Source: Symsagittifera roscoffensis
Taxonomy: Eukaryota > Xenacoelomorpha > Acoela > Convolutidae
Direction of reading: 5' to 3'
NCBI RefSeq assembly: GCF_963678635.1
Contig: NC_087068.1
Coordinates: forward strand, 5,983,563 to 6,036,906
Length of the DNA: 53,344 bases
Under the pieces are notes generated by a model. The model saw only the letters and a program-made list of their open reading frames with translations, ran no database searches and had not been told where the DNA came from. A program made the position numbers and the translations under genes. Below are positions 43,748 to 52,478 of the stretch, in pieces (position 1 is the first letter of the stretch; the number at the start of each line of letters is the position of its first letter).

Positions 43748-44881
43748 TTCAAAAAACTATCAAAAATTGCTACCCAACAGTCACAAAATCAGTCTTCACC
43801 GACATCATCCCAAGATAACCCAACACCACCTTCAACTACTCAAAATCCTCAAACATCTACACGAATTTCTTTTCAAGACAATCCATACACTTTTGAAGAA
43901 CGACATGCTCGTTTATCAGAACCACTAGAACCAGTTCAACGACAAGCACCTTTAAGCGAACCAACATATAACCTATACCCAACACTACCACAAGAACTAA
44001 ATAGAATAAGAAATCCTAGTCAAAACCAAAATACAGTCGAAATAAATAGACAAATTATACATCCTCGACGAAACAGAAATCTTCAAACTCCCCGAGTTCA
44101 TTTTGATATACCTCAATCCCCATCACAAAACACTCCAGAAAACCCCATTGGTATATTACCAGAAACCCCTACGCTTCTTTCACAACGTAGCACCTCAAGC
44201 TTACCATCAGATTACTTAGGTTCAACACCAACATCTGAACAAATACGTGAAAATCCCTTTAACCCCCCAAACCAAACATCACGATTTCCATATTGGACTA
44301 CACATTCATTTACACAAGGTAAACCAAATTTAGTCAATGACCCCATAGATATTTCTACGGATACAACAACATCCTCATCACTACCAGAAACATTATCACT
44401 ACCATCAACACCATCAATAAGCCAATTTTCACCACCACCCTTTAACTTAAATTTTCCAAATAATCTCGACGCCAGATATCGAGAACAATCATCAATAAAT
44501 ATTCCTTTAAGACTAGATTGGAATACATTTACAGCACCTCCACCATTATTTGGACAACATCAAGAAAGTAACCGCCTTCATAACTGGGCACTTAATAGAT
44601 TACAATATCGCCAAGATATTCACAACGATATCCGTGATCACAATATTCAAATACTCCAACAAAACAGTTTACAATTAAAGTTTGAAATCACAGTTAAGTT
44701 AAATAATATTACCCAACATCCCTACCCATTAAATCCACCTAACATAACAGCTCAATCACTACCACCACCGTTTATAACTACTGAAGTAATATACAAATAC
44801 GACAGATATACCAAAAACACAATTGGCTACATTACATTTTATAATCCATACTCAGGATTATCATACACATGTATATTCTAA
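43748..44881 (+). CDS. ATG-less open frame (377 codons), Pro/Ser/Thr/Gln-rich
   Basis: Reading from just after the in-frame TAA at 43745-43747, 377 sense codons run to the TAA at 44879-44881 without an ATG in frame. Such a length is very unlikely by chance in sequence this A-rich. The N-terminal ~270 codons are rich in Pro, Ser, Thr, Gln and Asn; a helical segment (NRLHNWALNRLQYRQDIHND) and a beta-like C-terminus with Asn-x-Thr sites (NNIT, NIT) follow. The end overlaps the next gene's ATG by 13 bases. Expression needs splicing from an upstream exon, a non-AUG start or reinitiation after the 62-residue ORF. Acceptor-like AGs lie near 43780 (CCCAACAG). No family recognised. Confidence 0.65.
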   Translation, partial: FKKLSKIATQQSQNQSSPTSSQDNPTPPSTTQNPQTSTRISFQDNPYTFEERHARLSEPLEPVQRQAPLSEPTYNLYPTLPQELNRIRNPSQNQNTVEINRQIIHPRRNRNLQTPRVHFDIPQSPSQNTPENPIGILPETPTLLSQRSTSSLPSDYLGSTPTSEQIRENPFNPPNQTSRFPYWTTHSFTQGKPNLVNDPIDISTDTTTSSSLPETLSLPSTPSISQFSPPPFNLNFPNNLDARYREQSSINIPLRLDWNTFTAPPPLFGQHQESNRLHNWALNRLQYRQDIHNDIRDHNIQILQQNSLQLKFEITVKLNNITQHPYPLNPPNITAQSLPPPFITTEVIYKYDRYTKNTIGYITFYNPYSGLSYTCIF

Positions 44882-47487
44882 AATTATTAATTTTTCTCCA
44901 ACTCCTTTTTCTAGTAATCTCAAATCAAAACATAAACCCTTCTCCTCGTACAGGACCACAAGATTTATTAGTAACACATTACGATTGTGAAGAAAATGAA
45001 CAAAAAACACTACATAAATATGCAATAAATCAAGTATCACAATGTGAAACAGAACCACAAGCTATAGAAACCACAGATGTAATAGCAACACTCTATTCAA
45101 AAGCCCGAGCAACAACAGTTACAGGTTATAAATTCACAGCAACATTTTCCGAAAAGAAAGTACATTGTTCACAAGTCTCGAACGGAAACAAAAACCGACT
45201 TGACCATGAATCATTCTATCAAAGTAATATAGAACGTCTTTTACATCTCAATCCCGACGATTGTAAAAATGAATTACTTAGACTAAACATCACACAAAAT
45301 AAAAACTCCCAAAGAAAGTTAGTTAACTTTCAAGTTTTTTCAGACTCTGTACATCAATCACAACTTGAAAGACACCAAGGACATATAAAACTAGACGAAA
45401 AATACCCGTATAACGGCGCACACGGACGATTAACCTATGACCTACACGATAAACATTGGATACCACACATTGGTATAAATAACCCATCAAACTGCAAAGC
45501 AGACACAAAAAATAAAGGATACCAAGAAATAATGTTTTTCGATTGGAAAATACAACTCGAAAAAATACAACTAACACGAGATTTATCAGATAATACAATG
45601 ATCTATCAAGGAATCCGATTACCTTGTAAAAATGATCAAGGTTATTGCGACCCTACAACGAGAACACAAGCAACAATTGTTTGGTTCCCCGAAGATACAT
45701 GTACAACATTTCAAGTAGCAAAAATACACGCTCGTATGATAAAATTTCACGAAAAATATTTTATACAATCAATTCCATATGAACAAGTCCATCCATCACG
45801 AAAACTAAGTTCTAATTTTAGAAACATAGACAATATAGAAAATAAATTGACACGTTTTCAGATATATCAAGAAACAGAACTTGCATGTAAATACAGGAAT
45901 CCACTTCACAGAACACAATATTCTGAAATATTAGTTGAATATGAAAAAGGATTCGACATGACCACTGGAAAAGTAAAAATCGACCCATATGCCACAGGTC
46001 ATCCTCTAAACGAAGGAACATCCTATATACCAGTTAATTTTGAAAAAAGCAACGGACAACCTGGTGGACATCTAAAACCCCATGACACCAGAAGCACACG
46101 CTTACAAGAATTATCACTAATGAATACTACATATTTCGGTAATATCCACTATGATATTCATTTAGATATGAAACTAGATTATACAATTAGCCGAATTTTT
46201 CAAGAAATGTCACTCTCCGAATTAGAAACACTACACCACCTATGCGAATTGGAACGAACACAAATATTACAATCACTTGCACTAGCAGTATTAAAAATAC
46301 CCTATGCAGGATACTTATTATCTGGAAATAGATCAAATTTTTTAGACTATGAAGGAAACATCTTATGGTTTTATACTTGTACTAAAAAAGTATCACCACT
46401 ATACGTTTTTGAAGATAAACGATGTTATAAAAGAATCCCTATCTTTTATAAGAATAAAGTACATTTCGTGGATACACTTTCACGAAGAACCTATTTCTGG
46501 GATACCGCAGTCCCATGTGGATCAGAAAATAGCCACAATGTAGTACAACTAAACCCTGATGAAAATAAATATTATCTTCTCACTCCATATCCCACATTAA
46601 TGCAATCACTCAAAACATTTTCGCCAGAAAGCATTCGCGCTATTGCTCGAAACCCAAATATAGACTTACAATCAATAGGAATCTATTCAAAATCAGATAT
46701 TCAACATCACATTAGAACACAACAATTCCAAGAATTATTAACACAAATGGACACTATACAAAGACAATCAATAGACCAAAATTTACGCAAACTTGCAGAA
46801 ACCGCAGGATTTGCCGATATCTACACGCAAGACTATAGCGGATATTTTAAAGACATTAAAGATTATATATATCTAAACGGTGAAAAATACCGTCCCCAAG
46901 ATATATCACCAATTAACATTTTTAGCTTTGTTACACTCAAAAATGAGATCCTCGATTTTCTAGGATGGCCCTACTACATCTTAGAAAAATTGACTATTTT
47001 ATACGCAATGTTTAACTTTATTGGATTTCTTTTCTCACTTTTAAAAGGAATCTACAACACATGTGCTATACACACACAAGTCAATCGACAAGCAAGTGTA
47101 GCACGCATACTCTTTGCAGGATTTTTTGGAATCTTTTCTACATCTATAAACAAAATTCTTTTAGACGCACAAATAAAAGAATATAACACAAAAAATGCAA
47201 CACGACAAAATACATACGACGAAGAACATAACAATGTAGACATAACGCCAACGGCACCACAATTACCACCCCTACCAAATAACCATCCACTATCCCTAGT
47301 CCCACGAAATTTTCGAAATTTAGCCATCACACATAATCCAAATTTTCGACTCACCACATCACAAAGTCCCATCCAACATATAATGACACACCAGTCACAA
47401 GATGATAATACTTATGAACAAATTATTGAACAACCCCATACCACCGCTTTTCAGTCTCAGAATAATCATTTTTTTAGCCCACGATGA
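44869..47487 (+). CDS. Envelope-like membrane glycoprotein (872 aa)
   Basis: Signal peptide at residues 1-18 (LLIFLQLLFLVIS core), a long Cys-containing ectodomain with Asn-x-Ser/Thr sites (LNIT, MNTT, GNRS at 487-489), a hydrophobic anchor at about residues 700-725 (LTILYAMFNFIGFLFSLL), a second amphipathic stretch near 747-760, and a Pro-rich tail of about 110 residues. The region around residues 455-570 (CELERTQI..., AGYLLSGNRS, FYTC, a Cys-Tyr-x-Arg-Ile-Pro-Ile block) resembles, from memory, glycoproteins of chuvirus-type negative-strand RNA viruses that LTR elements have captured. This is unverified. Placement after pol is that of a retroviral env. The ATG overlaps the upstream frame's stop, and its TGA overlaps the ATG of the next gene. 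Confidence 0.7.
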   Translation: MYILKLLIFLQLLFLVISNQNINPSPRTGPQDLLVTHYDCEENEQKTLHKYAINQVSQCETEPQAIETTDVIATLYSKARATTVTGYKFTATFSEKKVHCSQVSNGNKNRLDHESFYQSNIERLLHLNPDDCKNELLRLNITQNKNSQRKLVNFQVFSDSVHQSQLERHQGHIKLDEKYPYNGAHGRLTYDLHDKHWIPHIGINNPSNCKADTKNKGYQEIMFFDWKIQLEKIQLTRDLSDNTMIYQGIRLPCKNDQGYCDPTTRTQATIVWFPEDTCTTFQVAKIHARMIKFHEKYFIQSIPYEQVHPSRKLSSNFRNIDNIENKLTRFQIYQETELACKYRNPLHRTQYSEILVEYEKGFDMTTGKVKIDPYATGHPLNEGTSYIPVNFEKSNGQPGGHLKPHDTRSTRLQELSLMNTTYFGNIHYDIHLDMKLDYTISRIFQEMSLSELETLHHLCELERTQILQSLALAVLKIPYAGYLLSGNRSNFLDYEGNILWFYTCTKKVSPLYVFEDKRCYKRIPIFYKNKVHFVDTLSRRTYFWDTAVPCGSENSHNVVQLNPDENKYYLLTPYPTLMQSLKTFSPESIRAIARNPNIDLQSIGIYSKSDIQHHIRTQQFQELLTQMDTIQRQSIDQNLRKLAETAGFADIYTQDYSGYFKDIKDYIYLNGEKYRPQDISPINIFSFVTLKNEILDFLGWPYYILEKLTILYAMFNFIGFLFSLLKGIYNTCAIHTQVNRQASVARILFAGFFGIFSTSINKILLDAQIKEYNTKNATRQNTYDEEHNNVDITPTAPQLPPLPNNHPLSLVPRNFRNLAITHNPNFRLTTSQSPIQHIMTHQSQDDNTYEQIIEQPHTTAFQSQNNHFFSPR

Positions 47488-49289
47488 GCCGCCAACTTGG
47501 ATCACTACACCGATCAAATTCCCACCCAACCAATCTTACCTCTCCAATCCCAATAATACCACTTTTTGCTTTTCCGCCACCCGACTTTCCATCTAGTAAT
47601 GTAACATCAGGCATGAATTCCGACACTAATTCACACATCTCAGTTTTATATTCCATCTCACAACTCAATAACCCGAATATTGAAACCCCCGATGAATTTG
47701 CCGACTCAGAACCACCCCCATCCAATAATTTTCATAACTCTTCTAATTTTTCTCAACCCCCTTTTCAACCCATATTATCCAATAACCCTGACCCCATCAC
47801 TCCCACACCCTCTTATGCTTCCCAAGTTACCCCAACCTACTCCTCATACCATTCTGACCAATCATCTCATTCTCCAGACACCCCCCGAATCTCCCCAGAG
47901 CTAGATAATTTTATTACCCTTCAACAACAACCCTACCACCTTAATACCCCAACCATAAACCAAATTTCCTCCACAATAAATTCATCCAACCCCCCCACCC
48001 CTACACCCTCTTCAAATTATACTGAATCATTAGCACCATCATCCACATCAACTGAATCTTCACTCAACACTAATGGAGCTTACCGCACTTTTAAAAGAAA
48101 GTTCCCCAACCATCCTTTCCCAGCAAAACCAGGAACAGCCCGTGAATACATCAACCACCCCAAGCATACTAACACAAAAGAATTTTTAGCCATCACCTTA
48201 CCCTCATTCCCACAATACACCTTAAACACCCCCCACGACACTAACGAAACACGCAACTTTGTAGATGAATACGTTTTAATGCCCACTCTCTCTTGGACCT
48301 CATATTATCATTTTACTAACCCTCTTTGCTTACCTTTATCTAACACTCACATCGATATAGAGCGAAATACGGACATGCTATATCGACTCACTACACCACT
48401 AACCGCTAGACAATTTACTTACGTTGGATATAAAAAATCACTAAAAACACACACTGCACCTAGAGCTAACGAATATACACTCGAATACTATGATCACAAC
48501 ATCATCAGAGCTAACCAAGATCAATTCTTAGACGACGATCGCTTCGCTAATCCACAAATCACCGAGAAATTTTTCATTAAAACACCATATGTATTTACAC
48601 TAAATATCTTCGATCGAAAGTTTGATCACATTATTTCAGAAGCACTAACAGACACACAAGCATACGAAAGTTTTAAAGAACGCTTCCAAATATTTTCACT
48701 AACCTTTCATTTCCTTGCACCACACGAAAGAGATTTACACTGCTCACACGATATTATGTTGCGCACTAAACAAACCCACACATATAGTTATTATCGCTTC
48801 ATCCAAAATCACTTTGACCTACACACACCCTCTAGACAACCACACCATCGCTTTCAATTCATAAATTCCAAATACACTTCACCATTTTTCCTAAATTTCA
48901 CATATTGCATTAAAGATACTAACCTTCATGGTATTCTTCGTAATTATGACCCCATAACCCAAATGTACATCTTCTGTCCCATCACCAAGACCTTCAACGC
49001 CGAAGAATCCCGACCCTTCCTTATCCCACACGAGTTCCTACAACCTATAGAAATCCCAATTTTAGAATTCATCCACAACACTAAATTCAATCACAAATTA
49101 TATAATCTAATCCAAAACACACCTTATGAGTTTGCAGTTGGTACTGAAGAACTAACCACTATTAAGGCACTTCAATTGCTTTGGCCACTGCTTCAGACTA
49201 AAAATATCATCCGCATCTTAGCTAAACTACTAACAACTTCAGAACTAATTCACGACATCTTCCCCCACGGTTTTTTCCCCGACGACTAA
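47484..49289 (+). CDS. Unknown 601-aa protein downstream of the envelope-like gene
   Basis: The start and the upstream stop share ATGA (47484-47487). Residues 1-~200 are Ser/Pro/Thr/Asn-rich and probably disordered. Residues ~200-601 look folded, with many aromatic and His residues and mixed beta/alpha character (EYVLMPTLSWTSYYHF, FIKTPYVFTLNIFDRKF, a C-terminal helical part LQLLWPLLQTKNIIRILAKLL). No signal peptide, membrane anchor or zinc motif. Codons are C-rich rather than A-rich in the first third. Stop TAA is three bases before a perfect splice donor. I recognise no family; it could be a structural tail protein, an RNA-silencing or immune antagonist, or a captured host gene. Confidence 0.65.
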   Translation: MSRQLGSLHRSNSHPTNLTSPIPIIPLFAFPPPDFPSSNVTSGMNSDTNSHISVLYSISQLNNPNIETPDEFADSEPPPSNNFHNSSNFSQPPFQPILSNNPDPITPTPSYASQVTPTYSSYHSDQSSHSPDTPRISPELDNFITLQQQPYHLNTPTINQISSTINSSNPPTPTPSSNYTESLAPSSTSTESSLNTNGAYRTFKRKFPNHPFPAKPGTAREYINHPKHTNTKEFLAITLPSFPQYTLNTPHDTNETRNFVDEYVLMPTLSWTSYYHFTNPLCLPLSNTHIDIERNTDMLYRLTTPLTARQFTYVGYKKSLKTHTAPRANEYTLEYYDHNIIRANQDQFLDDDRFANPQITEKFFIKTPYVFTLNIFDRKFDHIISEALTDTQAYESFKERFQIFSLTFHFLAPHERDLHCSHDIMLRTKQTHTYSYYRFIQNHFDLHTPSRQPHHRFQFINSKYTSPFFLNFTYCIKDTNLHGILRNYDPITQMYIFCPITKTFNAEESRPFLIPHEFLQPIEIPILEFIHNTKFNHKLYNLIQNTPYEFAVGTEELTTIKALQLLWPLLQTKNIIRILAKLLTTSELIHDIFPHGFFPDD

Positions 49290-49292
49290 CAG

Positions 49293-49370
49293 GTAAGTAT
49301 GAATTAAATGAATATAACTAACTAATTGAAATATTAAAAACTCACCATACTTTATTCATGTTTTCTTTAG
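49293..49370 (+). other. Putative 78-base intron in the 3' untranslated region
   Basis: CAG|GTAAGTATG is a full match to the 5' splice consensus. The 3' end TTTATTCATGTTTTCTTTAG is a strong pyrimidine-rich acceptor, and CTAAC/CTAAT branch-like motifs lie near 49319. Spliced and unspliced RNAs are both expected, since the intron persists in the DNA. Confidence 0.5.
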
Positions 49371-50906
49371 ATTTTTAGCCTTCATCCGACGATCACCTAC
49401 AAAAACCACAAAAGACAAATAAAAACCGCAAATTTCATCAAACAGATTTCAAAAATTCTATTAATCTCTTACACTTATAAATTTATAAATTTAATACCAA
49501 TGCAGTAAATTCATTTCTAAAATTTTCCCCACAAGCAGTAAATCTAATTATAATGAAAATTTGCAACTTAAAATTCCCCCATAACTAGCAGTAAATTTCT
49601 AAATTCTATGCAGTAAATTAATAAAATGCAAATGCAGTACTAACCTTTTGATATTTTCATTCATTCGCACAGAAATTCTATCCACACTCGCACAGCTCGC
49701 CCACGAAGAATTGTTTAAAATAATGAATTTCAGTTTCAAGTTTTCACACTCAACAACTCTAACATATAATAACATGTTTCAAACTTTCCTTTAACCCGGT
49801 TGGAAAGGAATCATATACTAAACAAAACTAACCAACGCAGCTTACTAAATACCACAAATCATAGAATAACAGCATGACTAAGAAAAGGAAACCAACGGTA
49901 CCCAAACCGGATTAACCCAGTTTAAAACTGGATAATTTATTCTTTTGAAGACTATTATAAAGTCTAAGAAAGAAATAATAAAACACAAAAAAGTCGAAAG
50001 ACAAACCCATACCACAAACAATTTGATTTTTGAAAAAAGGACACAACCAACAAAACATAAGAAAAACCACAACAAACCCAACATAAAACGTTGTCACATA
50101 ACAGGACCCCTCACAAAAACCGCATGAAATCATACTCCCACTCCTGGCCTAACCCACCAGGAAGGACGTCCTGAGCATGCTCTATAGCCGGCCTAACCCA
50201 CCGCGCTACATCCACGCTTTGTGACCACACCTCTATTTTTAATAAGAGCTACTCAAGTGTGAGTAACTCTTCAAAATAACCGAACTAAAACAAAAAGCTT
50301 CTGTGAAAACAACTAACTAAAATCATTATTAAAAAATATTAAACTAATAAAAGTTTTATAAAATGTAAAATCACATGATGCAATACATAGATCAGAATAC
50401 AACACCAAGGACGAACATCAAAAGACAAAACGACCCCACCACACTCGAGAGAGAATGACCAACTACAATCAATATGCCGCTCACAATCACAACTCAAAGG
50501 ATTTAGAGTACGACTTGACCTCGCAGAAAAGGACTTCATTGAACTAGACCAATGACCACCTCGATGACCCAAGTGTACGTACAGATCCGAGTAACCAGGC
50601 ATCCCCTCCACGCACAATCTCCACGCCATTCCCAAGCTAGATCAGACACAAAAGAAGTTCTCCCCGAAGAACAGAAAAACCTGACATAGCCAACCATTCT
50701 GAAATCAGAATTGATTTTGTTGCAGAGACTCAGTCGTTGTCACAAGAAGAACACAACGTCTTATGTCCCTAACTCCAGCTTCCTGAAACTTCTTTAACAA
50801 AGAAGAAGCGGAAGAAAATTATGATGTTCACCAAATACCAACGTCCATCATCCATCCTTGAATTACAGAAGAACTGTTCTAAAAAACTCTGTAAAACCCG
50901 GATGGG
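49371..50906 (+). other. Long 3' untranslated region of the element
   Basis: 1.5 kb with only short frames. It contains GCAGTAAAT four times (49502, 49535, 49588, 49610) and a fifth partial copy, a 13-base GGCCTAACCCACC twice (50146, 50190), and a purine-rich stretch AAGAAGAAGCGGAAGAAAA near 50800. The polypurine tract directly before the 3' LTR is short (GGATGGG). Confidence 0.6.
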
Positions 50907-51316
50907 TGGAACCTGATCTAAACTATATTTTATGATTGGATAAATTAAATGTTTTACCAATGTAAAGTATTTAATATTAACCAATCACGATCCATCTAAC
51001 TAACAACCCACTTATTTGTAAGTGCTGAAGTTACTTGTAATTTCAGCACCAGAGAGATTTGAATTTAACTTAGAAATTAGTTGGACTCTCCCGAGCACTT
51101 CAGCAGCCGCAATAAACCAGTATACCCTAGATCTATTGAGCCTAGCAGAGACTAGTTAAACAACCTGAGACTAGATAGTATAAGAGTAAGATTAGGATCG
51201 GTATTAGACTAAGAAGTTGCACGAATCTATCCGGCCGAAAATAAGATAGCGTGACGAGCAGACGGTGTACCCTATCCGAAATTACTCTATGAGTTATACC
51301 CATCGGTCATAACTCA
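50907..51316 (+). repeat. 3' LTR (410 bp)
   Basis: By eye identical to the 5' LTR over all 410 positions. AATAAA at 51111-51116 and palindrome at 51022-51049. Confidence 0.97.
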
Positions 51317-51320
51317 ATAG
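51317..51320 (+). repeat. Target site duplication ATAG (right)
   Basis: Matches 32395-32398. Confidence 0.9.
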
Positions 51321-51510
51321 CGTTTTTTTGGCGCGCGTTCCTCCTTCAAAATTAGTATACATAGGCGCCCAAAGCGCCTTATAAAAAATTTTAGGGCCCG
51401 TCAGCCAAAAATAGACATCTCAAAATAGTACAAAAGGACCCTTAAGGTCGGCAGGGGATCGAATCATTGAAGGGGAGGACGTCCCTTTACCCCTTCTAAA
51501 TCTGCTACTG
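51321..51510 (+). mobile_element. hAT-type MITE, copy 5, right half
   Basis: Resumes with TTTTTTTGGCGCGCGTTCCTCC, which follows the left half at 32398 in the consensus, and ends TAAATCTGCTACTG. It shares the GGCAGGGG(T/A)TCGAAT block with copies 1 and 4. Confidence 0.85.
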
Positions 51511-51936
51511 ACTGGAACTAAAATGAATTTTACATCATTCAATTCTTTTTTTTTTTAATTTGAAGAGCCTAAAAGCTCATGAAAACCAATCTCATAAAGA
51601 GACGATCCAACGGTGTCAAAAAATGTTTGAGTGACAAAAGTTGTGTCAAAAACACCTTTAAGTTTCTTTTTGTTTTTAAAAGATTGGTAACAAAAAATTA
51701 TGCTTAAATTAGTTTCGTTACAAAACATTTTGTGGTTGTTCTTGAACTTAAATCTTTTAAAAAAGAGCTCGGAGAATTGGTCGACCTTAAAAAAAATTTT
51801 GAACCAGAAATGATAAGCTGTCGGCACTATTCATCCACGAACGAAAGTACAAGCATCGAAGTTTTTCGGCTCAGTTTTTGAGAACCCCGGTTAGTGTCTC
51901 ATTTGTTTTAAAAAATTTCAAAAAATGTGTGTTCAG
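51511..51936 (+). other. Intron sequence before exon J
   Basis: AT-rich, ending in the acceptor GTGTGTTCAG. No gene seen. Confidence 0.55.
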
Positions 51937-52098
51937 GCTTTGTGTGAGTGTGTAACGGGGGTTGAGAGTGCCGTCGGTGAGGCGAGTTGGGGGGACTATG
52001 TTGCGGTCGGGCAGTTGACGCTGGAGGCGGAGGCGTGTGAAGCGGAGTTCACTGGATTGGCCAGTGACACCACACATAGAGTCACTTTACAGCTACGC
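51937..52098 (+). CDS. FN3-repeat protein, exon J
   Basis: 54 codons, phase 0 at both ends, GC-rich like exons A-G. It ends with EAEFTGLASDTTHRVTLQLR, the E-F-G strands of an FN3 domain (domain 7). Donor GTGAGT at 52099. It presumably belongs to the same gene as exons A-I because strand, GC content and domain type agree. The ~34-kb separation and the gap at 17145 leave the link unproven. Confidence 0.65.
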
Positions 52099-52478
52099 GT
52101 GAGTCATACGGGTGATCATGTAAGGTCACAAATATGCATGACATCATCAACAATTAATCAGGCTTTTCCGCATTGCCAAGTTTTGCTAGTAATTTTACGC
52201 GTGCTTCGCAATATCCAAATATATTACAAACCGACTAATCTTAGGTTATTCTAAACAGATTTTGTTTTCATAAAGACCTGAGAGAGAAAGGGGGGTGGAA
52301 AAAAAGACTAAACTCAGACGCTCGTTTGCTCAAAACAAAGACAAAAGACAAAAACGCTTCTACGAAATTTTCATAATCATTAACGAAATTTTCAAAAAAA
52401 AAATTGAAGTTACCAATTTTTCAAGTTTAAGAACAAATGAAAACCTGCCGCTAAATATAAACTTTGATACATTCTAGG
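52099..52478 (+). other. Intron J-K
   Basis: 380 bases, GT at 52099, AG at 52477-52478 (CATTCTAG). Nothing else seen. Confidence 0.65.

Larger units (their letters stand above)
32399..51316 (+). mobile_element. Complete Ty3/Gypsy-class LTR retroelement with envelope-like and accessory genes (copy 2, 18,918 bp)
   Basis: Bounded by 410-bp LTRs (TG...CA) and a 4-bp duplication. Order: LTR, primer site, orf77, structured leader, orf155, gag-pol, small membrane ORF, ATG-less ORF, 872-residue glycoprotein, 601-residue ORF, 3' untranslated region with a putative intron, LTR. The domain order protease-RT-RNase H-integrase with a GPY module places it in the Ty3/Gypsy (Metaviridae) group. The LTRs show no difference by eye and all long frames are open, so insertion was recent. 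The size is two to three times that of a typical member. The plus strand of the body is A-rich and G-poor. It sits inside a MITE, in sense orientation to the FN3 gene. Confidence 0.97.

Noticed and set aside
47680-47904. 74-residue frame in the 601-residue gene
   Set aside because: Shadow in the Pro-rich section; no independent start context or conservation evidence.
51241-51320. 5-bp duplication AATAG for the retroelement
   Set aside because: The final A belongs to the CA end of both LTRs, leaving a 4-bp duplication.
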